In this document: positions 30,872 through 39,698 of the stretch, one piece after another
Layout: every line of letters begins with the position of its first letter
Numbering within the stretch: position 1 is the stretch's first letter
Assembly (NCBI GenBank): GCA_039929105.1
Contig: JBDSRX010000076.1
Coordinates: 1 to 49,557, forward strand
Length of the DNA stretch: 49,557 nt
Direction of reading: 5' to 3'
Origin: JBDSRX01 sp039929105
GTDB lineage: Bacteria; Patescibacteriota; Dojkabacteria; J137
The notes under the pieces: model-generated
What the model was told of the DNA's origin: nothing
The model's input: the letters and a program-made list of their open reading frames with translations, nothing else
Database searches by the model: none
Translations under genes and position numbers: made by a program

Positions 30872-31461
30872 TGTATTTGTTGTAGTTTATTAATTTCAAA
30901 GGATATACTCATTGTTAATACAGTGGAGTTAACATTCTCTAAACCAACTCTTCTAATAAAAATATTTTCAACATTATCTGTTGCTTTTAATAAATCTACT
31001 ATAGCTGAAACTTTAGTAAAATCATTAATATTTAGATTTAAGAAGAATTCTCCTGTTATTTCTCTTTTGTAACTCACAACATTTACATCTGATCCAAAAG
31101 TGCTATCAATGTTTTCTGCAATAGCAATTAAGTCTGTAAGCTTGATGTCTTTTTCTAGCAATGGATCTAGCGCTTTAGATTTAACAAAAAGTTCTCCATT
31201 TTGTGCTTTTATTTCATCGTAAGAAGATATCTGTGAATTTAATGTTGCAATATTAGTTTTGCTTGTTTGTAATGAAGGTTGAACTAAAATAATTTCCAAA
31301 AGACTCAATGCAAAAAATACAAAAGCTCCAAAAAATATCAAAAGGAAAGAGTAGAGAACTGTATTGTCTCTTTCTTCCAACTGAGCAATCTCCTCTTTTG
31401 TCTTCGGAGGAATTAGATTGAATTTAAATAATTTTGAGTTACCTCTATAATCAGATTGCAT
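30868..31461 (-). CDS. pilN: Type IV pilus assembly protein PilN-like
   Basis: 197 residues. The N-terminus FKFNLIPPKTKEEIAQLEERD contains the conserved NLIPP-type motif that binds PilM in the cytoplasm. One membrane segment lies at about 29-55, then coiled coil and a ferredoxin-like domain. It lies 8 bases after pilM. Role: links cytoplasmic PilM to PilO. Confidence 0.85.
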   Translation of the reverse strand: MQSDYRGNSKLFKFNLIPPKTKEEIAQLEERDNTVLYSFLLIFFGAFVFFALSLLEIILVQPSLQTSKTNIATLNSQISSYDEIKAQNGELFVKSKALDPLLEKDIKLTDLIAIAENIDSTFGSDVNVVSYKREITGEFFLNLNINDFTKVSAIVDLLKATDNVENIFIRRVGLENVNSTVLTMSISFEINKLQQIQ

Positions 31462-31468
31462 AATATTT

Positions 31469-32524
31469 TTATCTATTTGAAAGACCTTTTAATGCTAGTC
31501 CTAAAGCTACATTAAAGCTTCTCACATTCATTTCTTTAACTTTTTGCACCATTGATCCTTCTACTTGAATATTCTTTAGTGGGTCGACAACTACAGTTTC
31601 GATATTTGCTTTACTTTTTACATATTCATCTAGTTTTGGTAAACCAGATCCACCTCCTGTTATAAAAATAGTCTTAATTGATTCACCACCAATCTTTTCT
31701 TGATAATAAGTTAATGTTCTACCAATTTCACTAATCAATATTCCAACAATTGGTTCAATTGATTTTGCAATTTTTCCTTCATCTGCAGAAAAGTCTAGTC
31801 CATAAGTAACCTTATATTTTTCTGCTTGTACAGGATCTAAACCAAAGTCTGAAGAAATAACTTTTGTAACTGCATTAGAACCAGTTCCTACAGATTGGGA
31901 GAAAATAACTCCACTGTTTCTTGCAAGAATAATATTGGTATTTTCAGCTCCGAAATCTACAACCATTGTTGTTTGCCCTACAGGAATTTGATACCCGTGT
32001 GCTATTAATCTTATAATTGCTAGAGACTCAGTTTCTATTGCTAGCAACTCGATCCCTGCCTTATTCATAACATCCTGATATCTTGAGATTAATTGCTTTG
32101 GTGCAGCGACTACATACCAATTTACAAATGTATTACCTTCTAATTTCTTTTCATCTATGTCTAAGTAAGAAACATTTACTCCTTCTAAAGGTACTGGTAG
32201 TAAGGATTTTAAAGAGAAATGAATTGCTTCTTCGGTTTCTTCATCTTTAACTTTTGGTAAAGAGAGAAGTCTAGAATATACAGCAACTTCCGGAACAGAC
32301 ATAACACTATTTTTAGTGCCTATATTTGAAGCTTTAATCGCTTTTAAGATCTCTTCTGATAGTTTCTGGGATCCTTGCTCAGAGTCATTATCTAACATTC
32401 CTATAGCGGTAGGCTGTGAACTTAATGTCTCTAACTTTACTTGAGATCCGTTATATTTTAATTGTGCTACTTTTAAAGAGTGATGTCCTAAGTTTAATCC
32501 AAAAAATGGAGGTATATCAGCCAT
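31469..32524 (-). CDS. pilM: Type IV pilus actin-like ATPase PilM
   Basis: 351 residues. FFGLNLGHHSLKVAQLKYNG is the phosphate-1 part of the actin fold, VVDFGAENTNIILAR the phosphate-2 part, and IFITGGGSGLPKLDEYV the adenosine part. It forms the cytoplasmic ring that holds PilN and interacts with PilB/PilT. Its order pilM-pilN-pilO is the classic one, and no pilP or pilQ follows. Confidence 0.93.
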   Translation of the reverse strand: MADIPPFFGLNLGHHSLKVAQLKYNGSQVKLETLSSQPTAIGMLDNDSEQGSQKLSEEILKAIKASNIGTKNSVMSVPEVAVYSRLLSLPKVKDEETEEAIHFSLKSLLPVPLEGVNVSYLDIDEKKLEGNTFVNWYVVAAPKQLISRYQDVMNKAGIELLAIETESLAIIRLIAHGYQIPVGQTTMVVDFGAENTNIILARNSGVIFSQSVGTGSNAVTKVISSDFGLDPVQAEKYKVTYGLDFSADEGKIAKSIEPIVGILISEIGRTLTYYQEKIGGESIKTIFITGGGSGLPKLDEYVKSKANIETVVVDPLKNIQVEGSMVQKVKEMNVRSFNVALGLALKGLSNR

Positions 32525-32550
32525 AATATCTATATTTTAAAATCTATAAA

Positions 32551-33480
32551 TCAGTAAGAATTAATTGCACTATTTGAAATCAACGCATAATCAAAAACAC
32601 TATCCATTTGTGGAGCTAAAGGTATTTGTGTAATAACTTTTGCTAGCGGAGAGCTCGAATCATTCGTATCTACACTAGTTGCAATAAATTCTCTCATTTG
32701 TAATGGAAATGAGCCTGCCAACCCTGAAATTGTAAACTTCACACTAGAATTATCTTGTTTTAGTCTTGGAGTTATTGTTAGATAAAACACATTATCGCCT
32801 ACTGCTAATCCAGAAATTCCTCCTGGTGTAATATTAATTGTTGTTGAAGTGGCCTTGTTATTTATATCCTTAACTACGAATGTAAAAGGATGATTTGGAT
32901 GTGGGGTAGAGTAAGGATTATCTCCAACTAAACCATCATATGTTCCAGATAAATCGTAAACATCTTTTATTACTTTTAAGTTTCTACTGCCATCTTGAGC
33001 AATAATTGAAAATTCAATTGCGGCTGGTTTGTCCCATATTATATCAATATTGGATGCGTAGCTGGCTCCTGTAGGGCCTTGTAATTTTAGTACAAAACTT
33101 CTATCCTTTTTAACTTCAAAATTACTAACTACGTTTGTATCTGAAATGGTTATATCTGTTTTAAATACAGTGCTTCCTGTACCTGTATCTGTTACTGTAC
33201 AATTGAAAGAGCTTCCAGCTCCTTGGCAATTTGAAGAAGGGAAAGTATTTGGTATTGTTGTTAATGGTTTATCATATTTTCCAAAATTATCTACAAATTT
33301 TCTCACTTCAGTTTCCGCACTATTATAAAGTTTCTCATATTTTTCACTTGTTACGACTTGTGTTACATCTCTATTGGAAAGGGTAACTAATCCTACAATC
33401 ACAATTCCAATAATTGTTAATACTAATAGGGTAATTAATAACACTTGTCCATTTTGCGTTTTTGTTTTGTTATAGCTCAT
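32551..33480 (-). CDS. PilX-like minor pilus protein (no classical prepilin motif)
   Basis: 309 residues. After a short polar start comes GQVLLITLLVLTIIGIVIVGLVTL (about 12-35), a pilin-like hydrophobic helix without the Glu at +5 that other pilins in this cluster keep. The rest is an exported beta-rich domain with Ser, Thr and Asn. Position among prepilin genes and the GQ-start are as in PilX/GspK-type minor components. It overlaps the previous prepilin gene by 11 bases. Confidence 0.65.
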   Translation of the reverse strand: MSYNKTKTQNGQVLLITLLVLTIIGIVIVGLVTLSNRDVTQVVTSEKYEKLYNSAETEVRKFVDNFGKYDKPLTTIPNTFPSSNCQGAGSSFNCTVTDTGTGSTVFKTDITISDTNVVSNFEVKKDRSFVLKLQGPTGASYASNIDIIWDKPAAIEFSIIAQDGSRNLKVIKDVYDLSGTYDGLVGDNPYSTPHPNHPFTFVVKDINNKATSTTINITPGGISGLAVGDNVFYLTITPRLKQDNSSVKFTISGLAGSFPLQMREFIATSVDTNDSSSPLAKVITQIPLAPQMDSVFDYALISNSAINSY

Positions 33481-34009
33481 AATTTCTTGTTGAAACAGAT
33501 GTTTGTTTAATTACATTATTAACATTAAAGTTTGCGTTTGTATGTGATCCTACCAAAGTAAGCAATATATTTTGCCTAGCTTTGTTAGTACTATCAGAGA
33601 ATCCAAAATCAAAGCTTACTGTTGTAAATTTAATATTAGATGTACTAGTATAAATATTTAAATTTCCACTAGATAAAATCTGATCTTTACACATTCTATC
33701 ACCACACTTTGTCCATTGGAACTTATCACCGTTTAAAATAAATTCACAAGTACTCGTAGATGAACCTCCAACCCCACAATTAGTTAAGTTATCAGCATTT
33801 CGAATGTCTCTAGATATTTGAGAAGATACATTAGAAATTTCTTCTCTAACAACACTTCTTGCAAGTATTTTGAAAGTAATTTGAAGCGAAAGTATAAGAA
33901 CACTAAAAAGCATTGTCATTACAACACCCATTATTCCTAGGCTTACAATAATCTCAACAAGTGAGTATGCTCTTAAATTTTTAGAGTGTGACTTTTTTAA
34001 ATTGTTCAT
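33470..34009 (-). CDS. Minor prepilin (PilW/GspJ-like)
   Basis: 179 residues. A class III signal of 14 residues ends in LRA before YSLVEIIVSLGIMGVV, with Glu at +5. The length and position after the PilV-like gene suggest a PilW/GspJ-type minor pilin. Two Cys pairs are in the exported half (CGVGGSSTSTC, CGDRMC). It overlaps both neighbours (29 bases upstream, 11 bases downstream), so all three are translated together. Confidence 0.75.
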   Translation of the reverse strand: MNNLKKSHSKNLRAYSLVEIIVSLGIMGVVMTMLFSVLILSLQITFKILARSVVREEISNVSSQISRDIRNADNLTNCGVGGSSTSTCEFILNGDKFQWTKCGDRMCKDQILSSGNLNIYTSTSNIKFTTVSFDFGFSDSTNKARQNILLTLVGSHTNANFNVNNVIKQTSVSTRNYEL

Positions 34010-34565
34010 ATCTGTTACTTTGAAAAGTTACTATTACTGGTTTATTATCTTGATTGTAAACTGCTATAACTGTCATTTGGTAATAACTTTGAATTCCATT
34101 TGTAATTATACTTCCTGCAACAGGAACAATCTTTACCTGAACACAAACATTTGGTGTAGTAGAGGGAGTTGCAGTTGTTCCTGCTTCAGCATTGTTAGGA
34201 TTTCTTGGATCTGCAATAATAGTCGACTCAATTATATATTGGCTTCCAACTTCACAAGTTGATATTTGTGTATCTTGAGTTTTTTGCAAATAGGCAGCTC
34301 CATTTATTCTTGTTAATTTAAAGAATACTGGTGTTGGATTTTGAGTTACAGTAAAACTATCATCAGTTACAAAAATATTTGATGGCGACTTTACTATTTC
34401 CATAGCATTTACAGCCAATCCATTAACATAGTCTTCTGTTTGATTTTGTCTGACCACAACAAAAGAATTTGAAACTAAAAGCATAGAGCCCAAAATAGTT
34501 GAGGAGATAATAGCTAATACTATTAGTACTTCCACAAGGCTTGTTGCTCTAAGTCTTCTCTTCAT
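33981..34565 (-). CDS. Minor prepilin (PilV/GspI-like)
   Basis: 194 residues. It starts MKRRLRA then TSLVEVLIVLAIISS, a type IV prepilin helix with Glu at +5 and Ala at -1. Two Cys (CEVGSQY and NVCVQV) may form a disulfide. The position between GspH-like and PilW-like genes fits a PilV/GspI tip component. Confidence 0.75.
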   Translation of the reverse strand: MKRRLRATSLVEVLIVLAIISSTILGSMLLVSNSFVVVRQNQTEDYVNGLAVNAMEIVKSPSNIFVTDDSFTVTQNPTPVFFKLTRINGAAYLQKTQDTQISTCEVGSQYIIESTIIADPRNPNNAEAGTTATPSTTPNVCVQVKIVPVAGSIITNGIQSYYQMTVIAVYNQDNKPVIVTFQSNRYEQFKKVTL

Positions 34566-35093
34566 TTAATTAGTTGTAATATTGTTACTTGATAAGTCTA
34601 TGCTAATTACTCTAGAATTTCCAGTAGTTGAATGAACAATTGTAATTGTACAAGATCCAGTAGTAGTTATTGTTCCGCCTCCATCAACTCCTACTATATC
34701 GGATGTTAGTCTCGCAAAACCTAATGCCACACAACTATTACTAGGTTCTGCTTTTACTTGTACATTTAAAATTTCAATTGCTTTTGATGTGGCTGGGTCA
34801 TCTGTACAAGTTATCTTTGTGGATCCACTTTTTACGCATGTTTGAAATTTATAAGTAGTAGGAGCAAATGCGATTGTAATATAATCTGGAACAGTGCTAG
34901 AACTGCCTGGTTTTGTTACAGAATTTCTAGCTCTGTTTTGTGTTGTCTGCAAAGCAGATAGAACATCAGAATATGCATTTTGTAATTCGATTGTAGATTT
35001 AACCTGTACTAATGCAAAAGTACTAGTACCCAAAAGAAGTGCCATTATTCCCATTGCTATTATTGCTTCTAAAAGTGTAAAAGCTCTTTTCAT
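34566..35093 (-). CDS. Minor prepilin (FimT/GspH-like)
   Basis: 175 residues. MKRA then FTLLEAIIAMGIMALL is a very short class III signal and pilin helix. The remainder has four Cys and Thr/Ser-rich strands. The layout is like GspH/FimT minor pilins. It directly abuts the PilV-like gene (no gap). Confidence 0.77.
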   Translation of the reverse strand: MKRAFTLLEAIIAMGIMALLLGTSTFALVQVKSTIELQNAYSDVLSALQTTQNRARNSVTKPGSSSTVPDYITIAFAPTTYKFQTCVKSGSTKITCTDDPATSKAIEILNVQVKAEPSNSCVALGFARLTSDIVGVDGGGTITTTGSCTITIVHSTTGNSRVISIDLSSNNITTN

Positions 35094-35094
35094 T

Positions 35095-35889
35095 TTAATA
35101 ATTTAAGGTAATTAAACTGTATATTTGTATACCGATAGCTAATGTAAAAACAAAACCCATTAATATTAAAGGTACAAAAGGAATTAGAACTCCTTTAAAT
35201 TTCTTAACAATTAAGGAATATGAAACTCCAACTATACTTCCTAATATACATGTTAAGAAGAAACTTATTAAGCCCATTGTTAAACCAAGTGTAAATCCAA
35301 TCATTAACATTAGATAAATATCACCTTCACCAATGGCTTTCTTATTACTTAATCGATTTATTGCAAATATTATTCCTCCTAGAATTAAACCGGCAACAAT
35401 ACTTCCAATAGTACCCATACTTACAAATGGGAAAGGTTCTACTCCTGTTGTTCTAATAGTTACTAATTTGAAAATTCCAAATAATAAATTAGAAACTACT
35501 ACAATTAATAAAACACCTTTTAAGAAATCTTCAGGAATTGCTAAATGAATGATATCGAAGACAGATAAGTAGAGCAGACAAATAAATACAAACATGAATG
35601 TTACAGCTAGAATGATTTGTTCTATTGTTGAAATTCCATTGACTCCTAGTTGAGAATTAAGACCAATCGCTAAAACTATTCCAAAAAATACAGATGAAAA
35701 TTCAGCTACCCAAATTGTCGCTATTTTAAAATCTAAACCAGCATTTTTCTTTTTATTAAATAAGTAAATAAAAGGAACAAGAACAAAATCTAAATTCTTT
35801 CTTAACTTTTTTTCTTCAATTTGAACTAAGAAAAGCTTTGATAAAATGCTAGAAAGATATGCTATTAGGATTACTATTAAAACTATCAC
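35095..35889 (-). CDS. pilD: Prepilin peptidase PilD, lacking the N-terminal methylase domain
   Basis: 264 residues with about 7-8 membrane segments, GTG start. Aspartyl protease residues are seen in LSVFDIIHLAIPE near residue 112 and GEGDIYLM near 191 (GxGD family). Classical PilD has an N-terminal cytoplasmic loop with paired Cys for zinc and N-methylation. Here the start goes directly into the membrane and has no such Cys. It cleaves the five prepilins encoded around it. Methylation of pilins is therefore doubtful. Confidence 0.9.
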   Translation of the reverse strand: MIVLIVILIAYLSSILSKLFLVQIEEKKLRKNLDFVLVPFIYLFNKKKNAGLDFKIATIWVAEFSSVFFGIVLAIGLNSQLGVNGISTIEQIILAVTFMFVFICLLYLSVFDIIHLAIPEDFLKGVLLIVVVSNLLFGIFKLVTIRTTGVEPFPFVSMGTIGSIVAGLILGGIIFAINRLSNKKAIGEGDIYLMLMIGFTLGLTMGLISFFLTCILGSIVGVSYSLIVKKFKGVLIPFVPLILMGFVFTLAIGIQIYSLITLNY

Positions 35890-35911
35890 TTTCTTAAATT
35901 AAAAATTATCT

Positions 35912-36349
35912 TTAGTTCCAGGTAGAGACAGCAGGACATTGCGAAGTACCTGCACTTTTAACACTTCCAGACTCTAATTGAACACATAGTTGATAATCAG
36001 AACCTAAGACATTATTGTAATAATACTTTGTATTACTTTGATCACTATTAACTGTTGGAAGATTAGTTGTTGTTGGTGCTAAAAAACCTTTTAAAGCAAA
36101 ATTTTTAAATCCTACAATGCTTACTTGACCATTACTAAAAACAACATTTACTTTAGTAGGTACACTTAAATTTTGTTTTCGGTAATCGTTTATCATAGTA
36201 GATATTGATGCAATGGCATTATTTCTCTCAATATCTCGTGCATTTTTTTGGACAATTCCAATCCCTACAATACCTAACGTAATAAGGACGGCAATTACTG
36301 CCATCCCTATCGTTAGTTCTATTAATGTGAAAGCTTGTATCTTTTTCAT
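35912..36349 (-). CDS. Type IV prepilin (major-like)
   Basis: 145 residues. MKKIQA then FTLIELTIGMAVIAVLITLGI gives the class III signal and helix with Glu at +5. The exported part is short, with a C-terminal Cys pair (CVQL, CPAV) as in pseudopilins and major pilins. It is next to another prepilin of the same size, and one of the two is probably the main fibre subunit. Confidence 0.85.
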   Translation of the reverse strand: MKKIQAFTLIELTIGMAVIAVLITLGIVGIGIVQKNARDIERNNAIASISTMINDYRKQNLSVPTKVNVVFSNGQVSIVGFKNFALKGFLAPTTTNLPTVNSDQSNTKYYYNNVLGSDYQLCVQLESGSVKSAGTSQCPAVSTWN

Positions 36350-36361
36350 TAATAAATTTTA

Positions 36362-36808
36362 TTATGAAGGATTTAATGCTGTTTGACAAGGAGATCCATC
36401 GTTTCCTAATTGAATGTCAAAGCTAGCTCCTGTAGCACCTTCTATTTTTGCTCCTAAACCATAGCTTCCTCCAGTAGATCTATAGCAATACTGAGTGTGC
36501 GAATCATCAGTCTTTAGAGCGTCTGCTGTTGTTGGACCTTTTAAATCTAAGACTTTAGTTCCATTGATTGACATTGTTGTTGTTGTAAATACTACTCCTG
36601 TGGATCCTGTTGCTGAAGGAAATATACCAAAGTTACTAAAATAAGTGTTAATTGCTAAGTTCATAGAATTAACTGCGTCTCTTCTTTGTGTATTTCTTAG
36701 AGATGACTGTACGATGCTAATTCCAAGAATGGACATAGTCATAAGCACTCCAATGATACCCATTGCAACCATAAGCTCGATAAGCGTAAAGGCTTTCTTT
36801 TGCTTCAT
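36362..36808 (-). CDS. Type IV prepilin (major-like)
   Basis: 148 residues. MKQKKA then FTLIELMVAMGIIGVLMTMSI. It shares layout with the 145-residue prepilin downstream, including NTQRRDAVNSMN-type helix and two late Cys (YCYRS, PCQTA). It follows pilC by 22 bases. It is a candidate major pilin. Confidence 0.86.
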   Translation of the reverse strand: MKQKKAFTLIELMVAMGIIGVLMTMSILGISIVQSSLRNTQRRDAVNSMNLAINTYFSNFGIFPSATGSTGVVFTTTTMSINGTKVLDLKGPTTADALKTDDSHTQYCYRSTGGSYGLGAKIEGATGASFDIQLGNDGSPCQTALNPS

Positions 36809-36830
36809 AGTTAATATATAAAAAATAAAA

Positions 36831-38063
36831 TTACTTATTTACAATCTGTCCAACTTGATAAATTGGAAGGTAAATTGCTATTGCCATAAAACCCACTAAT
36901 ACTCCTACCACTACCAAGATAAAAGGCTCGATAAGTTTTGTCAAGTTTCCAGCTATCTGGTCAACTTCATCTTCGTAAAACTTTGCCAAATCTCTAAGCA
37001 CCACATCGACGCTTCCTGCTTCTTCTCCTGTTGCTATCATTCTAATAATTATTAAAGGAAATCCATTTTTTGTATTATATTTTGCTAAGGCTAATGCTAG
37101 TGAAGAACCTTTTGCTAAATCGTCTTTTGCTCCTAAAATGATGTCTCTGAAAATAACATTTCCTGTAGCTCTTCCTACAATATCTAAAGATTCTATAATT
37201 GGAATCCCACTAACCATAAGCATGGATAATAATCTGCAGAACTCAACAATTTCTATCTTTTGTATTAAATTACCAAAAACAGGTAATTTTAATTTAAATC
37301 CGTCAAATTGCTTTCTCCCATTTGGAGTACCAACAAAATATTTAAAACCAAAAACAGCAGAAATTATTACTATTATTGTAATAATAAGACTTGGTAAATT
37401 TGTAAATATATTTCCAATACTAATTAAGATATTTGTTACAAAAGGTAATTCGGTCTGCCCTAAACTGTTGTATAGCTGCTTAACTTGAGGCACCATAACA
37501 ACAATCATCAATATCAAAACAGCAATCATCACTACGAATATAATCGCGGGGTAGATTAGTGCTCCTTTAATTTTTCCATTTAAATTTTTAGATTTTTCTA
37601 AGTCCTCTGCAATCTTTAATAATATTTCGTTTAAATTTCCAGATTTTTCTCCAGCAGCCATTAAGTTAACCTGGACTTCATTCAAAATTCCAGATTCTTT
37701 TCTAAATGCATCAGATAGAGCAGTACCTGCTTCTATCATTCTATATATCTTTAAAAGTTTTTCTTTAGTTGAATCTTTATCTGCTTGTTGAACAAGAATA
37801 TCTATTGCTTGGATAATTGGGATTCCAGCACCTACCATAGTAGAAAGCTGTCTAATCAAAACTACTTTTTCCTCTAAAGTCATTCCTCCAATTTCTACAT
37901 TAAGAAGCTTCTTAAAGTTAACTCCAACACTTTCTTGTACAATAACTGGCATCATGCCTTGACCATTTAAGTAATCTGTCACCTCGCTTTGAGTTTCAGC
38001 TTCTTTTACGCCTTCTATTCTTTGCCCTGTATTTGATACTGCAATATATTTAAATTCTGCCAT
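36831..38063 (-). CDS. pilC: Type IV pilus inner-membrane platform protein PilC
   Basis: 410 residues, the usual size. Two GspF/PilC domains are visible: EEKVVLIRQLSTMVGAGIPI near 62-81 and CRLLSMLMVSGIPIIESL near 270-287. Three membrane segments (about 170-193, 218-240, 380-402) follow or join them. It anchors the pilus base and couples the PilB/PilT motors to assembly. It lies between pilT and the prepilins. Confidence 0.95.
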   Translation of the reverse strand: MAEFKYIAVSNTGQRIEGVKEAETQSEVTDYLNGQGMMPVIVQESVGVNFKKLLNVEIGGMTLEEKVVLIRQLSTMVGAGIPIIQAIDILVQQADKDSTKEKLLKIYRMIEAGTALSDAFRKESGILNEVQVNLMAAGEKSGNLNEILLKIAEDLEKSKNLNGKIKGALIYPAIIFVVMIAVLILMIVVMVPQVKQLYNSLGQTELPFVTNILISIGNIFTNLPSLIITIIVIISAVFGFKYFVGTPNGRKQFDGFKLKLPVFGNLIQKIEIVEFCRLLSMLMVSGIPIIESLDIVGRATGNVIFRDIILGAKDDLAKGSSLALALAKYNTKNGFPLIIIRMIATGEEAGSVDVVLRDLAKFYEDEVDQIAGNLTKLIEPFILVVVGVLVGFMAIAIYLPIYQVGQIVNK

Positions 38064-38075
38064 GTTTATTTATTA

Positions 38076-39680
38076 TTAACCTCTTTGTAATAAAATATCG
38101 AAATCTGCTGGTCTATTAGCAATAACTTTAGCAACATCTGATGAAACTTTTCCTTCTTTAACTAACTTAACCAGTGATTTCTCCATAGATATCATACCTA
38201 AATCTGCACCAGTTTGGATAATATTATCTAATTGTATGCCTTTGCTTTCTCTAATTGTGTTTTTAACTGCTGATGTTCCTATTAAAATTTCCATTGCTGC
38301 AACTCTAGAGTTATTTAATGTCTTTACGAGTCTTTGTGAAATCACTGCTTGTAAAACTGAGGCTAATTGAACTTTAACTTGTTCCTGCTTCTCAGCAGGG
38401 AACATATCAATAATTCTATCAACTGTTTGTGATGCACTATTTGTATGTAGAGTAGCAAATACTAAGTGACCAGTTTCAGCAATTCTTAGGGCTGCTTCAA
38501 CAGTTTCTAAGTCTCTCATTTCTCCAACCAATACAATATTGGGATCTTGTCTTAAGATTGCTCTAAGAGCACTTCCCCAAGATTCAAAATCTTGTCCGAA
38601 TTCTCTTTGGTCAACAATACTTAATCCTTTTGGAAATACATACTCAACAGGATCTTCTAAAGTAATAATGTGCTTTGCGTCTGTTAAATTTATAAGATTA
38701 ATAACAGATGCAATAGTTGTAGATTTACCAGACCCAGTAGGTCCTGTAACTAAAACCAATCCGTTTGGATACTTAGAGAACTCTTTCATTAATGGAGGTA
38801 AATCTAATTGTTCAACCGTTGGAATAGATTCCGAAATAACTCTAGCTGCAATTGAATATGTAGCACTTTCTTTAAAGATATTAATTCTAAATCTTCTTAA
38901 ACCTAAGCTATATGTCATATCATATTCAAAGATTTTGTCTTGCACTACTGTTCTTCCTTTTAATAATTGTTTTACATATTCGTTTACATATTCAGGTGTA
39001 ACAAGAGGGGATTCAATTGTTTTTAATTCACCATTAACCCTAATCATTACTCTATAACCTACTGATATATGGACATCCGATGCACCTTGTTTCATCGCTT
39101 CATTTAAAAAATCATTTAATGTATAGGTTTTATTTGTTAGAACACCCGACTCAATACCTGGTGCAGGTGTTGTTGCTGTAGGTAGAGTTGTTGGCATTAC
39201 TGGTTGAGGAGTATCAAGTTTATTTAATCTATCAAGTTTCTCATCTAGGTTTGATGCAGGATCTTTCATTCCATCTTTATTTACTATTGGTTGAGTAATT
39301 GGTTTAGAAGTTTCTGTTACAACAGGTGTAACAGCTTGTTTAGCTTGATTCATAATGTCATTAATTGAACTAGTAGGTGGCTTAACCTCTATAGGTTTAG
39401 ACATTGTATTAGCAATATTACTAATTTGATTGGAAAGATTATTAAACTCTTGCTTTTGCTGAACCAATTGCTGCGTAGGAGTAGGTGCTATTTGAACTGC
39501 TGGAATTACTACTTCAGAAGCTGGCATACTCACTATCTCTTGAGCTTTTGGTAATTCTTTATTTGGCAAAGGTGCTAAATCTGCTAAAGATGGAGTTGGT
39601 ATAGGTGCATCATTCGGACTACCAACTGGAGTCGTCGATGGTGCTGTTGTATTTCTATTTCCTATATTAATTAATGGCAT
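38076..39680 (-). CDS. pilT: Pilus retraction ATPase PilT with long N-terminal extension
   Basis: 534 residues, against about 350 for ordinary PilT. The first 185 residues are Pro/Thr/Gln-rich and low in order (PTPSLADLAPLP, TPAPGIESG). The conserved part follows: YTLNDFLNEAMKQGASDVHIS, Walker A TGPTGSGKST near 313, Walker B VLVGEMRD near 385, a His box FATLHTNSA and the PilT-specific AVKNTIRE. It hydrolyses ATP to pull pilin back into the membrane. Residues downstream of the His box are intact, so retraction should work. The N-terminal tail may recruit partners (inference). Confidence 0.93.
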   Translation of the reverse strand: MPLINIGNRNTTAPSTTPVGSPNDAPIPTPSLADLAPLPNKELPKAQEIVSMPASEVVIPAVQIAPTPTQQLVQQKQEFNNLSNQISNIANTMSKPIEVKPPTSSINDIMNQAKQAVTPVVTETSKPITQPIVNKDGMKDPASNLDEKLDRLNKLDTPQPVMPTTLPTATTPAPGIESGVLTNKTYTLNDFLNEAMKQGASDVHISVGYRVMIRVNGELKTIESPLVTPEYVNEYVKQLLKGRTVVQDKIFEYDMTYSLGLRRFRINIFKESATYSIAARVISESIPTVEQLDLPPLMKEFSKYPNGLVLVTGPTGSGKSTTIASVINLINLTDAKHIITLEDPVEYVFPKGLSIVDQREFGQDFESWGSALRAILRQDPNIVLVGEMRDLETVEAALRIAETGHLVFATLHTNSASQTVDRIIDMFPAEKQEQVKVQLASVLQAVISQRLVKTLNNSRVAAMEILIGTSAVKNTIRESKGIQLDNIIQTGADLGMISMEKSLVKLVKEGKVSSDVAKVIANRPADFDILLQRG

Positions 39681-39698
39681 TATGATAATTCTAAAATT

